This document shows, one piece after another, positions 19,331 to 29,900 of a stretch of 64,000 bases of DNA (positions are counted from its first letter, which is position 1; each line of letters begins with the position of its first letter). This DNA comes from Conchocele bisecta (lineage: Eukaryota; Mollusca; Bivalvia; Lucinida; Thyasiridae). The notes below the pieces were generated by a model. The model was not told where the DNA came from. It saw only the letters and a program-made list of their open reading frames with translations, and made no database searches. The position numbers were made by a program, and so were the translations under genes. Location of the stretch: NCBI GenBank assembly GCA_029237695.1, contig CM055265.1, forward strand, positions 42,587,331-42,651,330, read 5' to 3'.

Positions 19331-21623
19331 ATAATTTTTGTACTGAAATATAGTTAGACTGCTCACAGAAACGTACGATCTCTTTCGACGCAATGAAAAG
19401 GGCAAGATCAATATGAAATACTTGCACTACTAGGACATGTTAAAAATTAAAAATGTCCCCCTTTTTCACCTAAAAAGTGTGAGATACATACATATTGAAG
19501 AACTGTACAGCTTGTTCAATCAACTTCAATAACCTATTTTTTGGTACTGCTAGATAGTCCATATGTGTATTCATATAACTGAAGTCGTAAAAGTGTTCCA
19601 TCTCAACATTTCTCTTTGTATGTAGTGTTTAAATGGAATTGACAAGAAAAATATGCATTCTCCAGAATAGCGAATTCTTGCCCATATACGTTAATCGTTA
19701 TTTTTTCCTTCACTTGGTCATACTTGGATTATTTAAACGTTGGTTGCAATCGTCGGCGGTTGTAATTCACGATCAAATAGAGCCAGAATCAGAAAAAATG
19801 TGAAATTAAATGTTATATTTCTATATTTGTTTTTACAAAATGCTAATCTCCGACATTTCGTAAATTGATTCTGCAATGCAGAATGTTACTTCAGCATACT
19901 TGTGCTTTGACAATTTCGAGTTGAAATAATCAGTGACACACGTGTGTAGCTATGTTCAAACGGATGCCGCCGGAGGTCATTAATAGCAAGCAACTTATCC
20001 GATGATTTAACTGCAGGCAAATAGGGAAATGGATCTTGGGACAGGTGTATTCTGAATTCAATGAAGCCACACCTATTCTATGCTGATTGGTTGTATCCAT
20101 TTTGTTTATCTGTCCTAGTCAGTGACAGACGTGTGAAGCTACATTCAAACGGATGTCAACAATAATGCGGCAGGTGTATATTTAAGTTGAATCCGCGAGG
20201 CCACACCTATGCCAAGCTGATTGGTCGAGTCCAATTTGACAGACATGGTAGAATAGATACACTGTGCACATCTTCAGGGTGCTTTCTACAGTTCCGAAAA
20301 TCCAATCTTGATGTGTTTGTTTTTATACATGGATGAATGTTATATTGCAGGACTAAAATTGTGTAACTTGAATGTCCACTCGCTTATTTTTCCGTAAGTA
20401 CTGTTTTCGAATATTAAAATATAACTAAATCACATATTTTGTTCGTTGACAGATAAAAAGAATTAAAAGTATATATTCAATGTTCACATGTACAGTAAAT
20501 TCTTCACTATTTTACTTGTTTCAAATAAATAGAAAATGTTTGGACTTGAGATGTTATCCAGAAGAAAATCACTGTTTTGTCAAATGGGGATTACATCAAA
20601 GCTTGGTCCTATATGTGGCTGTGACTGGAGATATGGGGTTTGTGTGATTTGTGACTAGTGTAGGTCCTAATCAAATATAACACTCGTGTAGTCTAAATAC
20701 GATCTAGATTGCATGTTAGTGTGTTTTATTGAAGGAATGCCGAAAAGTGCAGATCCTGTTCAGACTGCGAATGTACAGGCTGAACTGGATCTACACTGGT
20801 CGCAAACACCCTATAAGCCCTGTGTTGTGTTTGGCTTATTGCACCTTCTCAGTCGCAGTGTACAGCGGATGTTGACACAGTCTTCAAACAACACCCCACC
20901 CCCTGTGGCAATTAGAGCGACTAATTTTCCCACTGCTGTCACCCCGGGCTTTCCTTAATTGTTTCATTGTAAGTGGACAATGGTCTACAATAATGACGTT
21001 ATGACAGTTTGACCAGCATAGCACCAGATCCATCTATGCACCTGACAGCTCTGATAAGTGTCTACTCTGTTGCCCGTCTGATTTAGCATTATATATAAGA
21101 CTATCGGGGGAAAACATAGATTGTAACCTGACGATATAAATATAAATAAATGTATATATAGACTGGTATTGCACAGTATATGTCCATGTTGTCACCCACT
21201 GTCGCATTTCAGTATGTAGTTTGTAACTAGGTCATTCTTATATTTTTACAGGACAGTACAGTCCCATATTTATATCAGCTGTCTAATAAACTGGAGTTCT
21301 AAGTAGTCTGTTGAACTATTACATGCAATAATCGTATTATGCATATATTTCGAAAGTTCTACTGATACGTCATATACCCACGTGACCGCAAAGGGAAATA
21401 ACTGTGGTAAGCAAAATAAGGGGAAGTTAGTCATGCAGTGACGGCTGGAAAAACCGGTTGTCCGGAATATGAAGTCCGTAAAATAACGGCACATACTGGT
21501 CGGATTACTATAAAATTTGTTTTATTTGATATATAAATGATGAATACATAAGCGTATCGCGAAAACAGAAGCTTGTTATATCTCCTTTAAGGCTGGTTTT
21601 ATGCATGCAATATATATATTTTT
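19331..21623. other. Non-coding; two-copy direct repeat at 19925-20245
   Basis: Within this stretch CAGTGACACACGTGTGTAGC and its near-copy CAGTGACAGACGTGTGAAGC (about 19932 and 20121) head two ~185 bp units. Each also contains CAGGTGTAT…GAAGCCACACCTAT-type sequence and CTGATTGGT. At 20740-20830 a degraded piece of the GTAGATCCAGATCAG foldback family is visible. No gene is seen. Confidence 0.45.
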
Positions 21624-22653
21624 ATACCCCCACAAAAAAAGTTTGAGGGGGTATATAGGAGTCAGCTTGTCGGTCGGTCGGTCGGTCGGTCGGTCGTCGG
21701 TCTGTCGGTCTGTTGGAAATTCCCTTCCGCTCTATATCTTCTACACCCATGCATGGATCATCAAATGGCTTGGCACAAATGTTTCTCATGATGAGAAGGT
21801 GTGTCGCGGCGATCAATAACCACGCACCTACGTCCAATGTCAAGGTCACAGTTGAAGGTCAAAGGTCAAACCTATTGAAATTCCCTTCCGCTCTATATCT
21901 TCTACACTGATGCATGGATTATCAAATGGCTTGGCACACATGTTTCTCATGATGAGAAGGTGTGTCGCGATCAATAACCACGCACCTACACCAAGGTCCA
22001 ATGGCAAGGTCACAGTTGAAGGTCAAAGGTCAAACCTATTGAAATTCCATTCCGCTCTATATCTTCTACACCGATGCATGGATTATCAAATGCCTTGGCA
22101 CAAATGTTTCTCAGGATCGAGAAGGTGTTGTCGTTTCGATTCAATAATCACACCGCACCTACGTCAAGGTCAAGGTCACATGTTATTTTGAAGGTCAAAT
22201 GTCAAACCTATTGCAGACGGCAGACAGATAAACTGCATAGTTTGTGTACACAACTCCTCTGAAACCGTTCAGTGGATTGATCTGAAACTATACACACTTT
22301 TTATGCCGAACAAATATTTCTTTTACAAAAATATCATCCTTTTAACTTAGCCATTTTTTCTATTTTTATTAAATTGATTCATTGCGTTCTTGACAAACTC
22401 GGCACAGAGTTTTTAATCAAAATCATATTAATCCATTACTCGTGTAAGATCCTCTATAACTGATGAATGAATTTTCAAATGTTTTCAGATTATCTCATTT
22501 TCATTGACCACGACGTAACGTGACGCAGGTAAAAGGTCAATGTCACACATCTCTAAGGCCAGCATTAAATAATGATCATGAACTTTTTATTCAAACCTAT
22601 AAAACTCTTCTAATGTTAAGCTATTTGTAAGTCCAACTCTTTGTGGGGGTATT
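21624..22653 (+). repeat. Helitron-like element, ATACCCCCAC…GTGGGGGTAT type, copy 1
   Basis: The 5' end is ATACCCCCACAAAAAAAGTT with a GGGGGTAT stem, then GGAGTC and a (GGTC)n tract (21665-21715). Three tandem copies of a ~175 bp unit follow (AAATTCCCTTCCGCTCTATA…GGTCAAAGGTCAAACCTATT), then a unique part ending CAACTCTTTGTGGGGGTAT. Related copies are at 50835-51546 and 54001-54698. This copy lacks the CTAG 3' terminus seen in the others. Short ORFs here follow the repeat. Confidence 0.7.
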
Positions 22654-23084
22654 ATTTATTATTTTCTTGGGGGAGGACCCCAAAACCCTCCACCCTACAA
22701 TGCGATTCAGGTTTCTGGCTTGCATGTCATTAACCATTTTGTACGAGGGGGTCGTGGCCCGAATCTCAGCTGCCTTCCAACACATCTGTACATATGCACA
22801 TGTCTAGTACAATCCGAACTGTACATATGTAATTAAATTAGTAACCATATATTGCAGAAAAACTATCACTCATTACTTTTCAGTAGTTTAGCATATAAAC
22901 ATATTTTTTTTTACCAAACACTTATTTCGTTGCAGGCAACTAATAAGTTAATTGGGTTCTGAAACATAATACAATTAAATTATTTTTACGAAATCTACAT
23001 ATTTCATAATTTTCCCGATAGCCTGTGCATTTCAGTGAAAGGGGCACACACCTTAACCCTTAAACCGCTACTCACAATTATTGT
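22654..23084. other. No feature seen
   Basis: AT-rich DNA without open frames, repeats or motifs that I can support. Confidence 0.4.
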
Positions 23085-23305
23085 CGTCTGCTGTTGCTTT
23101 TATATCTTGCCTTATTTATCAATAAAAACATGTTTTGACAGCACTTCAGAATCATTTCCTATGGAAATGATTCTGAAGTGCTCTCAAACCATGTTGTAAA
23201 TTATTCTAAAGTGCTGACAAAAGCATGTTTTTGATGATAAAAATGAAAAATAGAAAATAAACAGCAGACGACAAAAAAATTAAGATAGTGGTGTAAGGGT
23301 TAACA
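23085..23305. repeat. Foldback MITE family FB3 (GACAGCACTT…AGAATC), copy 1
   Basis: The centre is the palindrome AGAATCATTTCC…GGAAATGATTCT flanked by GACAGCACTT and AAGTGCTG. The outer part reads GTCGTCTGCTGTT … AACAGCAGACGAC. Further copies are near 31855-32110, 34725-34885, 51975-52140 and 56095-56225. A related AGAATTGTCTCC palindrome is at 47980-48045 and 54720-54780. No coding capacity. Confidence 0.75.
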
Positions 23306-23864
23306 TATTGGCTTGGATCTGATACCTGCATTTCAATCATAAAACTATTTCCATATTTTGTATGGGAGGTTAGGCGGGTATTGATGATTTCTTTCCCTTT
23401 CTTTCTTTGCCCTTTCAACACATGTGGATCCAGATGAGCGAGCTCGTCACAAACTGTCTCATCAGGATCTGCACTTTCGGGAAGTAATTTTCATGTATTT
23501 TAGAGAAAAAACTTTTTATAAATGGACACGTCTGAAAATAATACTGTGACGATTGGATTGGTCCGAAAATTAACATGTCATAGTCCATTCCAGTTACTTA
23601 GGGGTGAAAGTGTTAACAATTAATTGATCCTAAAGGATTCATATCTGTGACTGTTACTGGTATTCACACTGGGGCCAAGTGATTAAGTGTAGTAATGGTG
23701 CCTGGCACCAGATCAGGATACTCTTCAGTGCTGAAGTATTGTAATGTTAGGGCTGAATGTACGGTATTGTCCAATATATGCACATTCCAGTCTGTATATG
23801 TGGCGGTGACTTGAGAAATGGGGCTTATGACCTTTGCGACCAGTGCAGACCCAGACCACAGGTG

Positions 23865-24045
23865 GAAGACTAGGACCTATGACACCAAAAAAATCCCATT
23901 ACCCCTCCCACTTGGTCTCGTACACTACCATCTTCTATTTATAAATAAAAGATGGTAGTGTACGAGACCAAGTGGGTGGGGTAATGGGATTTTTTTAATA
24001 GGCATTTTTTTGATGTCATAGGTCCAAGTCTTCCACCTGTGACCC
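23865..24045. repeat. Foldback element with long perfect arms
   Basis: CACTTGGTCTCGTACACTAC … GTAGTGTACGAGACCAAGTG folds around AAAAGATGG/CCATCTTCTATTTATAAAT. The outer arms read GGTGGAAGACT and AGTCTTCCACC. A relative with the same outer ends and a TTGTTATATAACAT centre is at about 55585-55760. Confidence 0.7.
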
Positions 24046-24165
24046 AGACCAGTCTGCACATCCGCACATTTTGATCCGGGTCTATAATGTTTGCCATTCA
24101 GTCGCTGAAACCCATTTCATGTTTCTGGCAAACATGACAGACAGCATAATGTCCATGGAGTCCAG

Positions 24166-24377
24166 GGGGCCGTTTCACTAAATTTCGTACGAGTAAAATA
24201 TTCGTAAATGTAAATTTAGGATTGTCTGGATATTTCAATTGATGGATTTACATGTAAATCCAATGATTGTTTACAAGAAAACTGTTAATGTGAAATTTAC
24301 AGACTATCAGAATTTACAGACATAATTTTGCACTTACAAACATTTTAGTCATACAAAGTTTGGTGAAACTGCCCCCA
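24166..24377. repeat. Foldback MITE family FB1, copy 2
   Basis: GGGGGCCGTTTCACTAAATT at the left end and its near-complement GTTTGGTGAAACTGCCCCC at the right end. The central AGCATAGGCTGC stem of the other copies is missing here. Confidence 0.75.
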
Positions 24378-24523
24378 GGAGCTTGACAGACAACAAATGC
24401 AATAAGCCCTATTTCTTCAGTCACAACCACATAATGCACACGACCCCACTCAATCAATCCATATTTTGTATCCATATAATACAGAAGGTACATAAGGTGT
24501 GTTTATTATCTCCAATAAATACA

Positions 24524-24882
24524 TTATAGGAATGAATGGCCTTTTTGTGGAATTTATCGGGGTATAAACTTGGAAGAGTCGCGGGAATACTGGACGAAGG
24601 CCGGAAGGCCTCGTCCAGTATTCCCGCGACTTTTCCAAGTTTATATCCCAGGTAAATTCCACAAAAAGGCCATTCATTCCTTATAATTCCAGCATTTGAA
24701 ATAAATTCATCAAGAAAATGCGTTTATTTTCCGTTTTCTTAAGAATTATTTTAACTGCGCCTGACGGTTACGGAAAGTAGTTCGGCGTGGGAGTTTATTG
24801 GGATATAAATTTTGAACAGAGACTTGCTACGGGCCAATCAAATGTTAGGGAATTGTGTAAATATTTTTGTGCTGGAATTATT
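24524..24882. repeat. FB2 parts B and A, copy 2 (reverse orientation)
   Basis: The palindromic part B (24524-24680, with GTCGCGGGAATACTGGACGA arms) is followed by part A (24681-24882) in the orientation opposite to the 4057-4416 copy. The pair is conserved as a unit across the window. Confidence 0.75.
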
Positions 24883-25444
24883 GATAAATGTGTGTCCAGC
24901 ATTGTATCGTAGGTGTCTGACATTGACTCAAACTTCCATTTATCGATATATTGAAACTAAAATGTTCACGATACATCAATAATATATATATCAAGGGATA
25001 AATGATTATTATTATATACAACTATAGAGGTTGTATTTACAAGACTATGTGGACTATTATACATGAGGAAATATAATTCATATATTATACAAAATATTTT
25101 TCAAGCATTTAGTACCACCATACATGTACTAGAGGTGGGTATCGCCGGGAAAAATGTATCGCGATACGTATCGTGATAGTCGGGACGTATCACGATACGT
25201 ATCACGATAGTATCGCGGATTACTCTGATAACCAGTTACACTGCTTTTGTACTGTGCAACCAAAGTTGTGTACCATACATAGTTGTTGTGTGGTGTTTAA
25301 CACTGTTTATAATTAGTTGTATGCATGTTCTACTCGTTTTTCTTTAATACAAAATAGATCAATTAGTTATATTGCATAATTAATTGGCCTCCAGACGATT
25401 TTCAAATAATAAAAAAAATGCCCGTGGACAGAAAGAGGTGGGGC
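24883..25444. other. Non-coding; palindromic CGATACGTATCG microrepeat
   Basis: At 25137-25216 short units of the type TATCGCGATACGTATCGTGA alternate in both directions. No element end, TIR or gene that could mark the left boundary of the virus-like element is visible before the N gap. Confidence 0.4.
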
Positions 25445-25944
25445 NNNNNNNNNNNNNNNNNNNNNNNNNNNNNNNNNNNNNNNNNNNNNNNNNNNNNNNN
25501 NNNNNNNNNNNNNNNNNNNNNNNNNNNNNNNNNNNNNNNNNNNNNNNNNNNNNNNNNNNNNNNNNNNNNNNNNNNNNNNNNNNNNNNNNNNNNNNNNNNN
25601 NNNNNNNNNNNNNNNNNNNNNNNNNNNNNNNNNNNNNNNNNNNNNNNNNNNNNNNNNNNNNNNNNNNNNNNNNNNNNNNNNNNNNNNNNNNNNNNNNNNN
25701 NNNNNNNNNNNNNNNNNNNNNNNNNNNNNNNNNNNNNNNNNNNNNNNNNNNNNNNNNNNNNNNNNNNNNNNNNNNNNNNNNNNNNNNNNNNNNNNNNNNN
25801 NNNNNNNNNNNNNNNNNNNNNNNNNNNNNNNNNNNNNNNNNNNNNNNNNNNNNNNNNNNNNNNNNNNNNNNNNNNNNNNNNNNNNNNNNNNNNNNNNNNN
25901 NNNNNNNNNNNNNNNNNNNNNNNNNNNNNNNNNNNNNNNNNNNN
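25445..25944. other. Assembly gap (500 N)
   Basis: Exactly 500 N, a conventional scaffold spacer, so the true length is unknown. The left end of virus-like element 2 most likely falls in it. Open frames spanning it are meaningless. Confidence 0.99.
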
Positions 25945-25979
25945 TATGGTTTTATCTTTAATATAATAATTTATAAATA

Positions 25980-27282
25980 ATGGCTGATTACGATGCTGAC
26001 ATGGATGAAATCGGCAGAGACAATTACCTCGATGATGAGGATGATGATGATGACTTCGCGGATTCCCTCACGACACCCACCATACAGACTCCAGATCCAA
26101 TCCAATTGGGTGGCGCTACCAGCCGCGTTGGTCAAAGTCGTGAATTACTCGAGGAAGCTGTAAACCCATACTATAAACATAGCATTGAAAAAGGTTTGGT
26201 CCCATCTATCGGTCGCTATTACGACAAGTTCGAATTGGATCTGAACGGTAGATTGCGACTAAAATCATCAGATATCCCTATCATCAACACGAAGACCGGT
26301 AAACCCCTATCGCTAAGCACCATTTCCAAATACAGGGGCGGTGGCGAACTCATAAGAAACGAACTAGGATTCACAGATTGGAAGCGTGGTAAAACAATTA
26401 TTCCGGCCCGCGCTGTAGAGGCCCTCACGTCTACCGACGAAACGATGGCGAAGACGGTCGCCGCGATAGAAACTGTCGAGCTCAGTGAGGTCCCTCGAGT
26501 GGCCACCGACGCTATTAACACGATGGAGACCACGTTCACAGAAAGCACTATAGATGGAATACTCAGCACGATGGATGACCCACCGTTACCTCTTCGAGAA
26601 CTCCGGGGACTCGATAAGGCTCTGCAAACGGTCCGGGGTGAACTGGTCCTTAACCTCTCCAAACTCACGGCGTTGGATGACCATATCGTGCTAGAAAAAA
26701 AGAAAACTTGAGGAAGCCCGTGGCGATAGAGAATCTATCGAGCTGATCAACAAACGCCTGCGGTCGTTGCTGGATGAACAAGCAGCTCGTTTGGAGGCTG
26801 CCTCAACTAACCACGAGGCTCTTCGCACCCAAATCAGTCGGATCCGCGAAACAATATCGAGGGTTCTGCGCGAGGAGACGACACTCGGTGAACGTCTTCG
26901 CACTTTGTTCAGAGAGCAGGGCATCACGATAGCAAGCATCCTCGTTGCTATCGGTATGACTATAACAACCATAGTTCAAGCTTTCACAGGCGGCGCAACA
27001 GCACCCGCGCCAGCACCCACACCACCACCCGCGCCAGCATCCGGTGGAGCCAAGGAGTGGGTAAAAAAACAACTAAAAGCCCTCGCCAGTCTTCTAGCTA
27101 AATTAGCCGGAAAGGCGGCTGCCGCACTACCTCGCCTGATCGGAACTATCGTTTCTTACTTGTTATCTATATTATCAAAAACGGCCGGATGGCTCGCCAA
27201 TAATGCTTGGGCTTTAATCGTGGCGATCGCCGGTCTCCTACTTTTCTCCGCCCGCGAGTTTCTAAAACCAAAGCGCAAGTAG
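25980..27282 (+). pseudogene. Acidic/coiled-coil protein with C-terminal membrane anchor (one frame break)
   Basis: The ATG at 25980 follows an AT-rich leader. Residues 1-30 are extremely acidic (DDEDDDDDFADS). A charged, folded-looking region follows (ANPYYKHS-like …NPYYKHSIEKGLVPSIGRYY), then a Leu-rich helical region (PLRELRGLDKALQTVRGEL). The frame breaks at a run of seven A (26695-26701). The other frame continues with a coiled coil (DEQAARLEAASTNHEALRTQ), a hydrophobic stretch (GITIASILVAIGMTITTIV), an Ala/Pro linker (27000-27040), Ala/Leu-rich helices and a last hydrophobic segment (WALIVAIAGLLLF) before a basic tail. Total ~430 codons. It is most likely a structural or membrane-associated virion protein. 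From memory, proteins of this type recur unnamed in cnidarian and mollusc genomes. The gene converges on the minus-strand ORF with a 21 bp overlap. Confidence 0.65.
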
Positions 27283-28626
27283 TCCGATTGCCACGAGGGC
27301 GACGACGAGCCCTAATTTCTCCTCCTCGTAGGTTGTGCTTCCAATGTCAACAGTGTTCATGATTGGTGTTTCCGCGGGTGGAACAACGGGTTTAAATGAA
27401 CTTGATTCGTGAATTTGGGGTGGTGCTTGCGGTTTTATGAAATCACTTCCGCTGTTGGGGGTGCGCTTGATGATATCCACATTCACGTTCCCGTTGTGGC
27501 CGATTTTTTGATTGGCGGTGGCGATTACGATCTGATTATTGTAACCGTCAACCGGGTCGTCTCGTAGTATCATATTGCTCGGCGCCATATAAAGACCTAT
27601 ACCAAATACGTAGTCTACTGGGGTACTAGCATTCTGTAAAACGTCTTGATAATTCTGGATCGCCTTCTCCAGGTCCACCTTAGCTGAGATGGCGTCCTCG
27701 ACAAGTACCAAGAACTGTTTTTGCGCGTCAAACGCCGTTCCGACTCCTATTATAGAACTGCGAGTTTGCTTCTGTGCGCCGAGGATAGCCCAAACGTACG
27801 TGCGAATGGAATCGTTGAGACGAGAAACCCCAGCCTGCGTGAATCCCATTCCCTTATCTAACATAAAGGTACTCCACGCGGTCTGAACCCCGGAATCCTG
27901 CTGTATGTAGTCTATATGAGCTCGTTTCGGAGGCAACCAAATACAAGATGATACTCCACAGCGTCTACCTCCAGATACTTCGGGCCCGAAGGTCATCGTC
28001 ACTGGATCAAAATTCCCGGCGTTCCGACTGACGATGTGGTCACCGGAGTGATCGTGTCTAAAATCAGTCTGCGTCCAATTCCCGGACTGACCCCGAATGA
28101 GAACGTCCCCGAGGCCAGTGCTGTTAGAAAATACTTTCTGTCTCCAGTCCGCATCTTTTGAAATGTTAAATTCGTTACACAGTCTTTCGAACGCCCCACG
28201 ATCGTATGTGTTGGAAATTGGATCCCAGCCGTCGTCTTGAGGTAGTGAAATACCTAGTTCTTTGATAATCCTCCTAATAGTATAATATGCGTGAAAGTTG
28301 TAGACATTTTGGAGCATGACATTCTTGGATGCCATATGGTCTTGATGCGAAACTCCACATCCGGCTGTTGCGCACCATACAGCGAAATTTAGCTGATTCT
28401 GCCAAAACTGCATCGGTGTTGCTTTCCACCCGTTCACAGCCTCCATCGTAATAATCTTTGGCAGCCTATATTTCTCAAACGCGTTAGGAAAATTGGTGAC
28501 AAAGCCACTGTCCGGTCTAACCGTTACAGTTGGGTGTACAAGGGGGTCAACCACGTCCTTTTGTGTGTATTTACCTCCGACCGCGTACTTTGCATTAGAG
28601 TTAAAGCTAAATGCTTGGGTATCCAT
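27262..28626 (-). CDS. Intact 454-residue ORF, candidate major structural protein
   Basis: I chose the ATG at 28624-28626. An upstream in-frame ATG at 28689 would add 21 residues but overlaps the start of the divergent gene at 28670. The product is rich in Asn, Gln, aromatic residues and Gly, with beta-type alternation. A motif-like stretch FWQNQLNFAVWCATAGCGVS sits near residue 80. There is a long body without low complexity, then a Pro/Ser linker and a hydrophobic last 17 residues (LGLVVALVAIGLLALWF) directly before the stop. Size, composition and neighbours suggest a capsid-type protein. The C-terminal hydrophobic tail is odd for one. It is the only long intact ORF of the element. No catalytic motif is seen, and the capsid role is inference. 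Confidence 0.7.
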   Translation of the reverse strand: MDTQAFSFNSNAKYAVGGKYTQKDVVDPLVHPTVTVRPDSGFVTNFPNAFEKYRLPKIITMEAVNGWKATPMQFWQNQLNFAVWCATAGCGVSHQDHMASKNVMLQNVYNFHAYYTIRRIIKELGISLPQDDGWDPISNTYDRGAFERLCNEFNISKDADWRQKVFSNSTGLGDVLIRGQSGNWTQTDFRHDHSGDHIVSRNAGNFDPVTMTFGPEVSGGRRCGVSSCIWLPPKRAHIDYIQQDSGVQTAWSTFMLDKGMGFTQAGVSRLNDSIRTYVWAILGAQKQTRSSIIGVGTAFDAQKQFLVLVEDAISAKVDLEKAIQNYQDVLQNASTPVDYVFGIGLYMAPSNMILRDDPVDGYNNQIVIATANQKIGHNGNVNVDIIKRTPNSGSDFIKPQAPPQIHESSSFKPVVPPAETPIMNTVDIGSTTYEEEKLGLVVALVAIGLLALWF

Positions 28627-28669
28627 TGAACGATATTTATTATGTTTGCTTCTATCACTAATGTTCAAA
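28627..28669. promoter_or_regulatory. Divergent 43 bp spacer between two start codons
   Basis: It separates the minus start at 28626 from the plus ATG at 28670 and contains GATATTTATTATGTTTG. Both genes probably share a promoter here. The arrangement mirrors the divergent pair in element 1. Confidence 0.4.
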
Positions 28670-29271
28670 ATGAGAGTTGTGAACTTCAAAAGTCGATCGA
28701 CAACTGCTGCGGAAAACGCCGGGTAGGCCTTAGATCAATCACCTTCACGGTTGGGTGGAAAAACGTGGGGGATAAGGAAGGGTTCGGCTACTGGAAGGAT
28801 AGACGACAAGTAAGTGTGGGGCTGCCCCCCGGCCTTTGGAGTTCAAGATCCCTCCAAACTTTTGTCGCGTCGGAGCTTGCTGGTAGAGCCAAGCTCACAA
28901 TCTCGAAATGTCACCGGACTCGCGACCTTTACCGTCGAACCCGCCAACCAGGTAACGATCACCCCGGCTTTGGCCTTAATGTTGGATTAGTAACCACTTA
29001 CAACGAGAATGAACTCCCTGTCTTCCCCGCGGGTGAGCACCGCCGCGATACCCCGGTGAACTTTACCTTCACAAAAAACTCTCGGGGTGCACCTGGATCG
29101 GGTGAACACATCGTACAACCTGGTAGACGGCACTCCAGCACATTACTAAAAACTGTGCCGGCCAGCGATTGTTTCTTTGGGGAGACTGTGACATTAGACT
29201 TCCCAGCACCCCGAGATGAAAGTTTTGGAATCGGGACACATCCACGAGTTGAAGATTTCTATTCTCGATGA
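28670..29271 (+). pseudogene. Beta-rich ORF, broken by frame shifts
   Basis: The likely start is the ATG at 28670 (MRVVNFKSRSTTAAENAG), but this frame closes at 28726. A second frame is open from 28642 to 29271 and carries RSITFTVGWKNVG-like and TFVASELAGRAKLTIS segments. A third frame around 28910-28980 reads as alternating beta strands better than the long one does. I therefore infer one ~200-residue beta-sandwich-like protein with at least two shifts. It lies head-to-head with the 454-residue ORF. A minor capsid, penton or spike role is possible but not shown. No enzyme motif is visible. Confidence 0.5.
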
Positions 29272-29358
29272 TCAAGCGAGAAAGTTGATAACGATTACCC
29301 GATTTCGGTCGTTCTCGAAATAACCGATTACACATTAATATATATATACATATTAATC
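29272..29358 (+). promoter_or_regulatory. AT-rich upstream region with ATTAATATATATA palindrome
   Basis: ATTAATATATATATACATATTAAT (about 29332-29356) is nearly palindromic and ends two bases before the ATG at 29359. It stands out in otherwise GC-balanced DNA and is a plausible TATA-type promoter. Confidence 0.4.
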
Positions 29359-29900
29359 ATGAGCATATACGGTCCAGGTGGTTCCAACTTAGAACGGGAC
29401 GTTCCCGTCGCGGCCGCGGCATACGATGAAGCCGCGATGAGAAGGCTGGAGAGGGGGGTAGCACAGTCCCACACAATTTTAACTAGGGCGGTTGCACAAA
29501 TGGAAAAAAATACAAGCTCGAAAACCCGTCATAACAATTTGTGCCGAGGAGCGGGGTTCACTAAGCGAGGGGGCCTACGAATATTCATTCGGTGCCAACG
29601 CGAGCAACAGATACGGGGGATACACCATGGCAGTGTCCGGGACGATTTTTCGAATGGTTGTGCTCGGTCAACTTTCGTGGACACGCCATTGGCGAAGTCC
29701 GAGTGAATGTCGTCCTGAATGGTGTAGAACAGAATATTGGCATCACCAAGCACGCGGGGCAGAGGTCAGGGTTTACTATATTCGATGATGACACTACAAT
29801 TAAAGTTTCGGCAGGTAGAATTATTAACTTTGTTACAAAAATTGGCGACCAATCGGCTTCCTCCACTGCAGTGACACTGTTAATACAACTTGATTTATGA
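29359..29900 (+). pseudogene. Helix-plus-beta-sandwich ORF, broken by frame shifts
   Basis: The start MSIYGPGGSNLERDVPVAAA is clear. Residues 15-50 form an amphipathic helix (AAMRRLERGVAQSHTILTRA). The frame shifts near a run of seven A (about 29504-29512), continues as KPVITICAEERGSLSEGAYE, and shifts again near 29640-29660 into HAIGEVRVNVVLNGVEQNIG and later strands ending LIQLDL at 29900. A helical N-terminus with a C-terminal jelly-roll-like domain is typical of trimeric spike or receptor-binding-type viral proteins and of C1q/TNF folds. The assignment is by pattern only. As sequenced it is not translatable as one protein. Confidence 0.55.

Noticed and set aside
25384..25980. 198- and 182-codon open frames
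   Set aside because: They are open only because the N gap is read as any residue.
26219..26668. 149-codon minus-strand ORF
   Set aside because: Ser/Arg/Val-rich shadow of the acidic coiled-coil gene on the plus strand.
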